This document shows positions 1 to 8,313 of a DNA stretch of 27,741 nt, piece by piece. The notes beneath the pieces are model-generated. The model worked only from the letters and a program-made list of their open reading frames with translations, was not told where the DNA came from and did not search any database. A program made the position numbers and the translations under genes. Each line of letters starts with the position of its first letter. Position 1 is the first letter of the stretch. The stretch comes from JASJGK01 sp033791585 (GTDB taxonomy: Bacteria; SAR324; XYD2-FULL-50-16): contig JASJGK010000081.1 in assembly GCA_033791585.1 (NCBI GenBank), positions 1 to 27,741 on the forward strand, read 5' to 3'.

Positions 1-234
1 TATTGGCAGGACAAAATATTCAAACTAGGGGCTGGAGTTGGAGCTTTTAGAAGTTCCCCCGAAAAAGGGGCATTGATTTCACGCCTTGCATTAAAAAAAC
101 TACAGGTATATTTTGCGGCGGTTCCCGAAAAACAACACAGTAAATCTGCATTTTGTAAGTTTAATTTTAAACGAAAAACTAGTCTTATAAGCACTCACTT
201 TTTGTGTCTTATATTCTGTCATTGCACAGAGTAA
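1..234 (+). CDS. C-terminal end of an unidentified protein (partial)
   Basis: Frame 1 is open from the left edge to a TAA at 232-234 (77 codons), while the other two plus frames hit stops within about 50 bases. The readable part begins YWQDKIFKLGAGVGAF and contains a basic/hydrophobic stretch (residues about 28-40), then a Lys/Arg-rich and finally a Cys/Phe-rich tail. I recognise no family. The start lies outside the window. A T-run terminator hairpin follows 16 bases after the stop, which fits the end of a real plus-strand gene. The odd composition of the last 25 residues leaves room for a frameshifted or decayed end. Low-to-moderate confidence. Confidence 0.4.
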   Translation, partial: YWQDKIFKLGAGVGAFRSSPEKGALISRLALKKLQVYFAAVPEKQHSKSAFCKFNFKRKTSLISTHFLCLIFCHCTE

Positions 235-248
235 AACATACAAACAGG

Positions 249-335
249 CCAAAAAAAAAGGAGCCGAAGCTCCTTTTTTTGATCTATGACCTCACCCTTT
301 TAGGTTAGGTATTCTTCCTTTAAAAAGCCTCCTTC
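249..335 (-). repeat. Degenerate direct repeat, copy A (PFOR 3' end plus terminator)
   Basis: This stretch aligns with 489-577, which covers the last codons and the terminator of the PFOR gene. Shared blocks are an A8-9 run, the core GGAGCCGAAGCTCC, ATCTATGA, CCCTTTT and TAGGTA. In the stretch beginning CCCTTTT about 20 of 23 positions agree, and similarity fades past about 335. The coding meaning is given under the remnant at 300-365. Confidence 0.7.
251..280 (-). terminator. Bidirectional rho-independent terminator with UUCG loop
   Basis: Stem GGAGC (260-264) and GCTCC (269-273) enclose four bases. Read on the minus strand the loop is TTCG closed by C-G, the classic extra-stable tetraloop, and T9 follows (251-259). 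On the plus strand the stem is followed by T7 (274-280), so it can also end the gene at 1-234. It is a near copy of the PFOR terminator at 492-515. Confidence 0.8.
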
Positions 336-365
336 AAGAGTTGTGGTTTCTCTTGTTTTCAACAC
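300..365 (-). pseudogene. Remnant of a duplicated PFOR 3' end
   Basis: Read on the minus strand, the codons before the TAA at 300-302 give GGFLKEEYLT. The intact PFOR ends AGIVNEDYLAQKG. The alignment continues past the stop: copy A reads EEYLT-stop-KGE where the gene reads EDYLAQKG-stop. The remnant's TAA therefore sits on the gene's CAA codon (one C-to-T change), and the gene's TAG has become GAG. Upstream of about base 340 the protein similarity becomes weak. The frame stays open only to a TAG inside the hairpin near 431, so no full gene is present. It is best read as what is left of a tandem paralogue, or as a short duplication of the gene's tail. Confidence 0.6.
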
Positions 366-418
366 AGCTAATAAGGAAAATACGTTTGAATAAGGACTAC
401 GACAGGTAGCGTGGAAAA

Positions 419-443
419 AAAAGGCTAACTAGCCCTTTTTTCT
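419..443 (-). terminator. Short hairpin with flanking A and T runs
   Basis: GGCT and AGCC (423-434) form a 4-bp stem with a 4-base loop, flanked by an A8 run on the left and T6 on the right, so it can work on either strand. It lies between the PFOR terminator and the remnant, and is the middle one of three terminator-like hairpins within 270 bases. Confidence 0.5.
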
Positions 444-488
444 TAATTTCTATTGTTCTGCATAATTAACAGTAAAAACCACTGGCAA

Positions 489-577
489 GGCAAAAAAAAG
501 GGAGCCGAAGCTCCCTTAATTTTAATCTATGATCGTAACCTATCCCTTTTGGGCTAGGTAATCTTCATTGACAATTC
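489..577 (-). repeat. Direct repeat, copy B (intact PFOR 3' end plus terminator)
   Basis: Partner of copy A at 249-335, 240 bases away in the same orientation. It contains the functional stop of the PFOR gene (540-542) and its terminator. Confidence 0.7.
492..515 (-). terminator. PFOR gene terminator
   Basis: On the minus strand GGGAGC, a TTCG loop and GCTCCC are followed by T8 (499 down to 492). It begins 24 bases past the PFOR stop codon. The 6-bp GC-rich stem, UUCG tetraloop and U-run make this a textbook rho-independent terminator. Confidence 0.88.
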
Positions 578-3500
578 CTGCCATAGACTGAAGGATTCTC
601 CAGTTTTTACGACGTTCCACACAGAAGAGAGCCATCTGGCGACTGATTCCCATAGGGATCATTTTATCACCTTTCTCAACCATGATATACACGCCTTTTA
701 CAGGAACAAATGCCTTATGGCCTTCGATCAAGTAGTAGCGAGAAGTAACATCATGCTGGCTTACTCTAGCCATAATCTCATCTAAGTGGATTAGGTTTTT
801 CTCTTCCCCTGGCGCTACCTTAAAGAGGTGCTTTCTAAAGCGACTCTCAGTAGTTGCCCAGTGAGCAACTGTGTAGTTATACTTATCTTTGGTTCCTGGA
901 ACATTTTTTTGTCTCCAGTCACGCTTGATATCAGGGTTACCCTTGAGGCTTAAAGCTTCAGAGTATACTTCACCCAATGCTGGGTTAAATACAAACTCAG
1001 GCATACCACGGGAATCACGAACGATCTGGGCTTGGACAGTCGACATATCATCGGCAACACCGTGCTCTGGCTGGCAAGTTGTAAAGGCTTGCATGTAGCT
1101 GGTTCCTCGATACAATACAGAATCTAAGATCGCCTTAAACATGTTTGCACTGTTTGCCATACTCACTTGAGCAACAAAGGGGCTACCATGACCTGACATA
1201 AAGATCTGAGCCACTTCCTTACGTTCTGTAAGCTTACCTTCTGTAGCAGCACCATGCTGATTCATATCGAAACCACCAGGCATTACAGAAGAGTCACTGT
1301 TCTGACCACCAGTGTTAGAGTAAACTTGTGTATCTAACATCAACAGCTTCACGTTAGGTCGGTTTTGCAACACAACCTTTGAAAGGTTCTGGAAACCAAT
1401 ATCGCCAAAGGCACCATCACCACCGATAGCCCAAACCTTAGGAAGTTCGTGAACCTCTAAGTCTGTCATGTGAGCATCAGAGAAGTGAGTGTAAGTAAAA
1501 TAATCATCTTCAGATGTATCAGCGCCGCTAAGCAGAGCGTCAACCAATCTTTCAGGGATAACACTACGCTTTGAGTGATCCATGATCATTGATTCACCGT
1601 AGATCCAAGCTAAAGTTGAACTATCTTGGAACAAGCTATTCATCCATGGGTAAGCATGTGGGTTAGCGGGGTGAGTTGAACCATAAACTGAGTTACAACC
1701 AGTACAACTGGTCATCATCTGAACAGACATCCCGTTAGCATAACGCTCATCAACAGCTCTTAAGTCCCTATGGTTGAAGGCTTCTTGACGGAGTACAAGG
1801 CTCAAAGACTCAAGTAAATAGGCATCATCTTTATCGTAAAGCTTTTCCATTCTGTCTAAGCTATCAGCAGTGTCTTCACCGCCAAGGCCTAAAATCAAAT
1901 GCTTGATCGTTGCAGACCACCATTTTTTAGAATCATCACTCATTGCAGCTAATTGCTTAGCTCCAACTTCAGAAATTTGCTTTGCCTTAGCATCAAAACG
2001 TGTCGCCTTTTTATGGTAAAGGTTTCTCATCAAGGTTTCAGTGATTGTTGCAGTTGCACGAAGAACTGTTTTCTCACCACAACCCGCACAGGCACCATCA
2101 CCAGAAACTAAAGCATCGTAGTTAGAACGAACCATCAAGTGGTTTTTCAAGGCTACGGCCTTGGCTTCTTCTGGGTTATCAGAATCGAATTTACCAAGGT
2201 ACTTCTGGCTTGTTTCAGGAAGCAGGTTCAAGAAACCAATCTGAGTTTCGTGATCACCGTTGATCTCTTCTGTTTCATGTTCCATGCGCAAGGCAACCTT
2301 GTCGCCACATTCAACAACACACTCACCACAGCCCTTACAAAGGTCACTGATCATAATGTTAAATAGGCCACCAGCACCAGGATTTTTCTTCTCTAAAATA
2401 TCATAAGTGGTTCTTGACTTGGCATAGGCCATGGGGATCACTTTTGCGATTTTCCCTAACTCTTCTAAAGAAGAAGCAAGAGAGGCATCAGAACCAAATT
2501 TTGCAGCTAGCTGGTCAATTAAGATATTACCAAACAAGGTAGCATTGTCTTTATTGGTAGCAATCTGGTTATTCATCTCTGCTCTACAGCCGTCTTCTAA
2601 CTCTTGGAGAGCAGCGCCAATGGTTTTTCTTGCAGCATCGTCACTAACATAGTTTTCAATGGTAGTAGAAATAACTGTTGATACGTCCTGCGCCGAATTC
2701 GGCATGGCTGTATCAGGGCAGGCTTCAATACAAGCCATACACTGGGTACAGTTTTCAGGAATAAAAATCGGGGTTCTTCTTCTAGAAACATACTTAGAAA
2801 TGGTCGCCGCTGTTGCCGCTGCCATAACACCAGTAGATGCTAAGGCTGAAGAAGGTTGATCATAACCTAAGCCCGCTCTAAATTCACTGTTGTACTTTGC
2901 TAAGCTGTGTAAAGGCTCTCTTGGTGCCTGGCCTTCTGGGTTTTCTAGTGGGAAACGAGTGTTACCTGAAACAGGTAAAATAGACTCACCACGCATTGCA
3001 GATTTATCAGGGGCGTTAATATCGCCTCTTTCCATCTCCCAAACACGCTTAAAACCGTTGTTCATCACCTGCATGTTGGATTCAACAACAGACTTACCAA
3101 AACGGCTAAACTTTTTATTGTACTGGGCATCTACAGTAGATAAAAATTCATCTTCTGGGATGTTATTATCTTTTAAGAAGCTAGAAACTTTAAAGAAAGC
3201 ACCTAAGAAACTATTTCCTTGCATTCTGTATTGTAATTCCATGCGCTCGGTCGCTTCAATTGCAATCTGGAAACCTGGAAGACCAAAAATACGGATGTTT
3301 TTATCAAAAATTTCTTGTCTATATTTCTGCGGAATTCTTGACCATAGTCCCTCAGAAGTTGTTTCTTCTGTTTCAATGATCAAAGCACCACCGTCTGCCA
3401 TACCACCAATCGGGTTGGTGTGAGTAAAGGCTTTCGGGTCGCAACAAAGAACAGCATTCACATGCTTTAAATCGCAGTTTACACGAATTCGCTCAGGGGC

Positions 3501-5114
3501 AGCCACCAAGAAGTAGTTTGTCGGTGCACCTTTTTTCTCAGAACCATACTTTGGGTTGGCACTAATGTGGTAAACTTCTTCTGGCTCACCATTTTCAGTA
3601 AAACGATCGTCACGTTTGGCAATATAACCAGAAAGTTCACCGATAATTTCGCCAAGGTTTTTACCTGTGGTAATCGCTCCCCAACCACCAATGGAATGGA
3701 AGCGGATAGCAATTGCGTTATCAGGAAGAAAGCTTGGGGTTTCGTCAGCAATTACAGCGTAAGGATGATCAACACCGACATAAAAGAAACTTACACCATC
3801 AGAAACTTTTTTGCCGTCTTGTCGAGCAATTTGGCCTGTGGCAAATTGATAAGAGCCTAAAATTCCTTCAGGGCGGAAGTCACGTGACCCAAGGCCATAA
3901 ACACCACTGGTAATGCGTGGAACTTCTTCAGGAGTTAATGTTGGTAAGTCTTCAAAAGCATTGTTTTTTGAATTTTCAACGGCTTTTGCCAAAGAACTGC
4001 GAATTTCACGGGTGATTGGGTTATCAGAACCCATCTGCTCGTCAATTCTTTCAAGAACAATCACATTCTTTTTACCACGTAGCGCTTCAATAATAGCTTT
4101 TTCAGGGAAGGGGCGAATCACGTTAATATGAATTCGGCCAACCTTTTCGCCTTTTTCACGTAGGTGATCAACAGCAGGCTCTATGTTTTCAGCAGAAGAA
4201 CCTAGAGAAACAAATACTGTTTCGGCATCATCACACTTGTACTCGCTGATCAAACCATAGTGGCGGCCTGTAAGTTCGCCAAAGGCCTTGTAGGCATCTT
4301 CTAGCATTTCTAGAATAGGCTCAACAAAGTTGTTTCTACGTGCAATCACGCTGTTCATATAGTGTTCCTGATTTTGCACAGGACCGATCAACAATGGGTT
4401 TTTGATATCCATGATGATAGGGATTCTACGGCGCTTAGGCCCAAACAATTCTTTTTGAGCGGGAGTCGGGCATTCAATCATGTCTTCCGGACGACCCATA
4501 TACTCACGAATCAAATCTGCTTCTGGCACAGCAAAGGTTCGCTCTAAGTGACTGGTTAAAAAACCATCTTGGATATTCATGCCAGGTGTAAGGGATGTTT
4601 CTGTCACCCTTCTTAAAATCATGGCCTGATCTGATGCCTGTTGGGCATCCTTGGCAAATAACATGATCCAGCCAGTATCTAAAACAGCATAAACATCATC
4701 ATGACCACAGTGCACGTTTAAGGCAGCTTTCGTTAAAGCACGAGCTGCAATGTTAAGTACCATTGTACTCATCTTCCCCGGTGCATGGTAATACTGCTCA
4801 CTACCGTAAACAATCCCCTGCCCACTGGTAAAATTCACAACCCTTTTGCCTGCCAAACTAGCAGCGATAGCACCGCCTTGGGCAGCATGCTCGCCTTCTG
4901 TTTCAATAGCGATCTTAGCTGAGCCAAATACGTTTAATTCTCCGTTTGCGAAGGATAACTGGAAGTTTTCGCCCATCTCCGTTGAAGGAGTAATGGGGTA
5001 GAATACACCAGCTTCGCAAAGTCTTGCTTCGGTAAAATATGAGACCAGAACATTACCGTTAGTAGTAATTCTTTTTCCAGGGTACTTGGGTCTATGATTT
5101 TCTTGCTTATTCAA
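540..5114 (-). CDS. Pyruvate:ferredoxin (flavodoxin) oxidoreductase-type enzyme, extra long
   Basis: Single-chain 2-oxoacid oxidoreductase; expected to convert pyruvate and CoA to acetyl-CoA and CO2, passing electrons to ferredoxin or flavodoxin in the cytoplasm. Domain order matches PFOR/NifJ: pyrimidine-binding domain (about 18-200; YPITPST, IETEGEHAA, and R125 of AARAL at the substrate-arginine position), transketolase C-like domain (298-372), gamma domain (about 420-690), two ferredoxin clusters (C789/792/795/799 and C926/929/932/936), then the TPP domain (proximal-cluster C1009, C1012, C1140, probably C1347; GDG 1232-1234, NTGGQ 1267-1271). At 1524 aa it exceeds the usual roughly 1200. 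About 126 residues separate the two ferredoxin motifs, and about 127 separate C1012 from C1140, where classical enzymes have about 25. The start is TTG: an in-frame TGA lies upstream, no ATG precedes the first domain, and no clear Shine-Dalgarno is seen. Pyruvate specificity is inferred. Confidence 0.9.
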   Translation of the reverse strand: MNKQENHRPKYPGKRITTNGNVLVSYFTEARLCEAGVFYPITPSTEMGENFQLSFANGELNVFGSAKIAIETEGEHAAQGGAIAASLAGKRVVNFTSGQGIVYGSEQYYHAPGKMSTMVLNIAARALTKAALNVHCGHDDVYAVLDTGWIMLFAKDAQQASDQAMILRRVTETSLTPGMNIQDGFLTSHLERTFAVPEADLIREYMGRPEDMIECPTPAQKELFGPKRRRIPIIMDIKNPLLIGPVQNQEHYMNSVIARRNNFVEPILEMLEDAYKAFGELTGRHYGLISEYKCDDAETVFVSLGSSAENIEPAVDHLREKGEKVGRIHINVIRPFPEKAIIEALRGKKNVIVLERIDEQMGSDNPITREIRSSLAKAVENSKNNAFEDLPTLTPEEVPRITSGVYGLGSRDFRPEGILGSYQFATGQIARQDGKKVSDGVSFFYVGVDHPYAVIADETPSFLPDNAIAIRFHSIGGWGAITTGKNLGEIIGELSGYIAKRDDRFTENGEPEEVYHISANPKYGSEKKGAPTNYFLVAAPERIRVNCDLKHVNAVLCCDPKAFTHTNPIGGMADGGALIIETEETTSEGLWSRIPQKYRQEIFDKNIRIFGLPGFQIAIEATERMELQYRMQGNSFLGAFFKVSSFLKDNNIPEDEFLSTVDAQYNKKFSRFGKSVVESNMQVMNNGFKRVWEMERGDINAPDKSAMRGESILPVSGNTRFPLENPEGQAPREPLHSLAKYNSEFRAGLGYDQPSSALASTGVMAAATAATISKYVSRRRTPIFIPENCTQCMACIEACPDTAMPNSAQDVSTVISTTIENYVSDDAARKTIGAALQELEDGCRAEMNNQIATNKDNATLFGNILIDQLAAKFGSDASLASSLEELGKIAKVIPMAYAKSRTTYDILEKKNPGAGGLFNIMISDLCKGCGECVVECGDKVALRMEHETEEINGDHETQIGFLNLLPETSQKYLGKFDSDNPEEAKAVALKNHLMVRSNYDALVSGDGACAGCGEKTVLRATATITETLMRNLYHKKATRFDAKAKQISEVGAKQLAAMSDDSKKWWSATIKHLILGLGGEDTADSLDRMEKLYDKDDAYLLESLSLVLRQEAFNHRDLRAVDERYANGMSVQMMTSCTGCNSVYGSTHPANPHAYPWMNSLFQDSSTLAWIYGESMIMDHSKRSVIPERLVDALLSGADTSEDDYFTYTHFSDAHMTDLEVHELPKVWAIGGDGAFGDIGFQNLSKVVLQNRPNVKLLMLDTQVYSNTGGQNSDSSVMPGGFDMNQHGAATEGKLTERKEVAQIFMSGHGSPFVAQVSMANSANMFKAILDSVLYRGTSYMQAFTTCQPEHGVADDMSTVQAQIVRDSRGMPEFVFNPALGEVYSEALSLKGNPDIKRDWRQKNVPGTKDKYNYTVAHWATTESRFRKHLFKVAPGEEKNLIHLDEIMARVSQHDVTSRYYLIEGHKAFVPVKGVYIMVEKGDKMIPMGISRQMALFCVERRKNWRILQSMAGIVNEDYLAQKG

Positions 5115-5133
5115 GGGGATGCCAGGGTTTGGG

Positions 5134-5154
5134 TTAGTTTTTATGGGTTTTCAT
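5134..5154 (-). other. Possible six-codon leader ORF in the PFOR 5' UTR
   Basis: ATG (5152-5154) to TAA (5134-5136) encodes MKTHKN. It lies between the predicted transcription start and the TTG of the PFOR gene, in another frame. A GAG about 7 bases upstream could serve as a weak ribosome site. It may be chance. Confidence 0.2.
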
Positions 5155-5169
5155 ATATAAATCTCGTTT

Positions 5170-5198
5170 ATTCTATGACCAGCTTGGGTCTTAGTCAA
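5170..5198 (-). promoter_or_regulatory. Sigma70-like promoter of the PFOR gene
   Basis: On the minus strand a -35 box TTGACT (5193-5198, 5 of 6 to consensus), a 17-base spacer and a -10 box TAGAAT (5170-5175, 5 of 6) predict initiation near 5163 and a 5' UTR of about 50 bases. The -35 box starts just after the T-run of the nuo terminator, so PFOR can be expressed independently of nuo. Confidence 0.75.
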
Positions 5199-5200
5199 AT

Positions 5201-5225
5201 AAAAAACCCCTCAAAAAGGGCTTTT
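5201..5225 (-). terminator. Terminator of the nuo operon
   Basis: On the minus strand AAAAAGCCC, a TTTTTGA loop and GGGG are followed by T6. The GC stem is only 3 bp, extended by A-T pairs after one mismatch. It begins about 80 bases past the nuoN stop and ends just before the PFOR -35 box. Mirror runs of A and T could let it act on both strands. Confidence 0.6.
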
Positions 5226-5280
5226 TATCTATTTATCTTTGCGTATTTGCATGGGGGTAAATCCCGTTACAAATAGAGCT

Positions 5281-5306
5281 GTGACCAGGGCTAAGAGCCC
5301 AGTCAC
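5281..5306 (-). terminator. Strong hairpin directly after the nuoN stop
   Basis: Arms GTGAC/GTCAC and GGGCT/AGCCC form a 10-bp stem broken by a small internal loop (CA opposite A), with an AAG/CTT loop. It abuts the nuoN stop codon (5307-5309). No U-run follows on the minus strand, so it is more likely a 3'-end protecting or pausing hairpin than a complete terminator; the U-run element lies 55 bases further on. Confidence 0.5.
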
Positions 5307-6740
5307 TTACCGAAAAAGTAGGATGGACTGAGTCCAAACAACGATTGGTTGCCAGTATAGCCCAAAAAAGACGAGAGGAACAGAACAAATAGCAAGCGCA
5401 CCCATTAGTATAGGGTTACTCTTCACCTGCAATGTCTGATGATCCGGCTCATCGATAATCATTACCTTTAAGATTCCAACGTAGTAAACAAGTGCAATCA
5501 CACTATTTACGCCTGCAACCACAACTAAAAGCCAGAGGCCTTTGGCAATGGCAGCCTTAAAAAGGTAAAACTTACCAATAAAGCCTGCGAAAGGGGGAAC
5601 CCCTACTAAAGAAAAGATACAAATAGCAAAGAAGGTTACCAACATAGGCTGAGTTCGGATCATGCCTTTGAAGTTGCTTATATCAAATTTGTTATCTTTA
5701 ACCATGTATATTAGAGCAGTAAATGCCCCAAAGTTCATTAAAATATAGATGGGAATATAAAAGTAAACCGCTTGCCTGCCAACCTCATCTAAGGTAGCAA
5801 CACCCATCAACAAAAAGCCTGCGTGGCTGATGGAAGAGTAAGCGATCAAACGTTTTAAGTTGGTTTGCTTTAGGGCAGCCAAATTTCCCAGTGTCATAGT
5901 CAACATAGAAATAATAGCAATCATTTCCATCAAGCCTGAGGCCTGAATGGAAAAATGCTCATCTAATAGCCGCATAAACAAAGCTAAACCAGCAACCTTT
6001 GGGGCCGTCGATAAAAAGGCTGTAACAGGTGTCGGGGCAGCTTGGTAAGCATCTGGACACCAAAAGTGAAAGGGCACAGCTGCAATTTTGAAAGCAATAC
6101 CTGCAAAACTCATAAAGAGCGCTAAGATATAAATAGGGCTATTTATCAATTCAACCTTTAGAAGGCCTTTCCAGATATCAGAAAATACTAAAGAACCAGT
6201 CAAACCAAATAATAAAGACATACCATAAAGCATGATGCCTGTGGCAAAAGAGCCAAAGAGCACATACTTTAAACTGGCCTCTTTGCTTGCTGGGTCCTTA
6301 CGGTTCATCCCGACTAACAAATAACTCGGTAAACTAACTAATTCAATTGCGATCACCACCATTAACAGGTGGATAGAGCAGGTCATAAACATCATGCCCA
6401 AGAGCAGAGTGGATAGTAAACCGTAATTTTCCCAATTGTATTCTTTATCCATTTCATCAGAGTAATGGAGCAAAAATAGAGTCGCTGCGGTAATGACCAA
6501 GAGTACTTGGTTCATGGTCCTAGAAAAGGAGTCCACACGAAGCATGTCAAAAAAGATTACTTCACTTCCATCTTGCATCCCTTCCAGCAAAAAAGCGCCG
6601 AGCAGAACCAGATAAAATACAGGCGCCTGTGGGATTTTTTTTATCCCAGGTATGGCCTTGGCCACAAAAAAGAAGAGAATCGCCAGCGCAATTAGTACAT
6701 GCGCTGGTATCAAACTCAAATAAGGCAGGGTGTTGATCAT
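5307..6740 (-). CDS. nuoN: Complex I membrane subunit N (antiporter-like)
   Basis: 477 aa, the normal NuoN length, almost wholly hydrophobic with about 14 predicted membrane helices. It is one of three Mrp-antiporter-like proton-channel subunits of the complex I membrane arm. Visible hallmarks are the helix-5 glutamate in VIAIELVSLPSYLL and the helix-7/8 region KIAAVPFHFWCPDAYQAAPT, whose lysine is the conserved channel lysine. A second conserved lysine sits in STAPKVAGLALF. It is the last gene of the operon, 33 bases after nuoM, with a GAG-containing weak ribosome site before its ATG. A hairpin and then a terminator follow. Confidence 0.95.
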   Translation of the reverse strand: MINTLPYLSLIPAHVLIALAILFFFVAKAIPGIKKIPQAPVFYLVLLGAFLLEGMQDGSEVIFFDMLRVDSFSRTMNQVLLVITAATLFLLHYSDEMDKEYNWENYGLLSTLLLGMMFMTCSIHLLMVVIAIELVSLPSYLLVGMNRKDPASKEASLKYVLFGSFATGIMLYGMSLLFGLTGSLVFSDIWKGLLKVELINSPIYILALFMSFAGIAFKIAAVPFHFWCPDAYQAAPTPVTAFLSTAPKVAGLALFMRLLDEHFSIQASGLMEMIAIISMLTMTLGNLAALKQTNLKRLIAYSSISHAGFLLMGVATLDEVGRQAVYFYIPIYILMNFGAFTALIYMVKDNKFDISNFKGMIRTQPMLVTFFAICIFSLVGVPPFAGFIGKFYLFKAAIAKGLWLLVVVAGVNSVIALVYYVGILKVMIIDEPDHQTLQVKSNPILMGALAICSVPLVFFGLYWQPIVVWTQSILLFR

Positions 6741-6773
6741 TGTTTTCTCAAAGAAATAATTCTTGGGTCCCCG

Positions 6774-8282
6774 TTAGGGTAACAAGAGCCTAGAAATATG
6801 GTTTAAGGAGACCTCAAAATACTGGATCACTGCATTAGGGAAAATACCTAGATAGACAATGATTACCAAAAGAGGGGCCAATGAGAATACTTCAATGATA
6901 TTCACATCGGATAAATCCTTGTATTTTTCATTTAATGGACCAAAGAATACTCTCTGGTATGACCAAAGCATATAGCCTGCGCCTAAGATAATACCTAAGC
7001 CTGCGAGGATAGTAGCTACTTGGTATTCCTTAAAGGAACCGGCTAAAATCAACAACTCACTTACAAACCCCGAAAGACCCGGTAGACCAATCCCAGCCAT
7101 AAAGGCAAAGGAGGTCAAGGTAGCAAAGATAGGTACAACAGAAGCTAAACCACCAAAGCCGTTAATTTCACGGTGGTGGGCACGATCATAAATCACCCCA
7201 ACCAAAAGGAATAACATGGCTGTAATTGTACCGTGGTTAAACATTTGCAACATGGCACCATTGATGCCTTGGGTTGTTGCAGCGCCAATACCCAGCAAAA
7301 TAAAGCCCATGTGGCTTATCGAGGAGTAGGCAATCATTTTCTTTAGATCTTTCTGGGCCAGGGCGCAAAGCGCACCGTAGACAATATTTATTACAGCAAG
7401 TGCAATCAGGAAATCTCTAAACCATGCGAAAACTTCGGGAAACATTGGAAAGTTGATTCTCAAGAAACCATAAGTTCCCATTTTTAAAAGAACCCCAGCC
7501 AAAATAACAGAAATCGCAGTAGGCGCTTCTACGTGAGCGTCTGGTAACCATGTGTGGAAAGGGAAGATTGGCACCTTGATGGCAAAGCCAACAAAAAGTA
7601 CAACAAAGATCACCTTCGCAAAGGGCATACCTAAAATATCTGGACCTTCAAAAACGCCACCAGCCGATACACGGGCCAGCATTTCGATCATATCAAAGGT
7701 TCTTTCTCCTGGTGTAAAGTACCACATAGCGATGAAGCTCAAGAGCATCCCCACACCACCAAATAGCGTGTAAAGAAAAAACTTGATAGCGGCGTAGACT
7801 CTTCGAGGCCCACCCCAAACACCAATTAGGAAGTACATAGGAAAGAGCATAACTTCCCAGAAGATAAAAAACAGAATCAAATCCAAGGCAACAAATACAC
7901 CTAGCATCGCAGCCTGTAAAAGCAAGAACATGGAAAAATACCCACGTTCAAACTTATTGATATTCCAGCTAGCAAGTGTTGCTAGAACCCCAATCAAAAG
8001 GGTCAATAGAATCATGGTCACGCTCAAGCCATCAATTCCCATATAGTACTGGACACCTAAGGAAGGAATCCAATCAAACTTTTCAACAAATTGCATCTGG
8101 TTAGGGTTACTTACCCCAGGGATGGATTTGTTGAACCCTATAAAAATAGGGATAGCAATGATAAAGTCAGCAATTGTGGCTGCTAAGGTGACCCATTTTG
8201 CCTTATCTTTGGGCAAGGCAAAAAGGACGGGAATACCTAACAGTGGTAAAAACACGACCCAAGTTAAAATATGACTTAACAT
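6774..8282 (-). CDS. nuoM: Complex I membrane subunit M (antiporter-like)
   Basis: 502 aa, normal NuoM length; polytopic proton-translocating subunit in the middle of the complex I membrane arm. The key glutamate is in FWEVMLFPMYFLIGVWGG. The channel lysine opens KVPIFPFHTWLPDAHVEAPT, and a second conserved lysine lies in GVLLKMGTYGFLR. The SYSSISHMGF-type helix motif shared with NuoN and NuoL is present (AYSSISHMGFILLG). A good ribosome site, GAGGA, precedes the ATG by four bases. It lies 31 bases after nuoL and 33 before nuoN in one transcription unit. Confidence 0.96.
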   Translation of the reverse strand: MLSHILTWVVFLPLLGIPVLFALPKDKAKWVTLAATIADFIIAIPIFIGFNKSIPGVSNPNQMQFVEKFDWIPSLGVQYYMGIDGLSVTMILLTLLIGVLATLASWNINKFERGYFSMFLLLQAAMLGVFVALDLILFFIFWEVMLFPMYFLIGVWGGPRRVYAAIKFFLYTLFGGVGMLLSFIAMWYFTPGERTFDMIEMLARVSAGGVFEGPDILGMPFAKVIFVVLFVGFAIKVPIFPFHTWLPDAHVEAPTAISVILAGVLLKMGTYGFLRINFPMFPEVFAWFRDFLIALAVINIVYGALCALAQKDLKKMIAYSSISHMGFILLGIGAATTQGINGAMLQMFNHGTITAMLFLLVGVIYDRAHHREINGFGGLASVVPIFATLTSFAFMAGIGLPGLSGFVSELLILAGSFKEYQVATILAGLGIILGAGYMLWSYQRVFFGPLNEKYKDLSDVNIIEVFSLAPLLVIIVYLGIFPNAVIQYFEVSLNHISRLLLP

Positions 8283-8313
8283 CAGTTCCTCGGTATTTAA
8301 TGCAATTTAATGT

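Noticed and set aside
2890..3423. 177-codon open frame on the plus strand inside the PFOR gene
   Set aside because: It lies entirely antisense to well-conserved PFOR gamma-domain coding sequence and its translation has no recognisable motif; it is a shadow of codon usage on the opposite strand.
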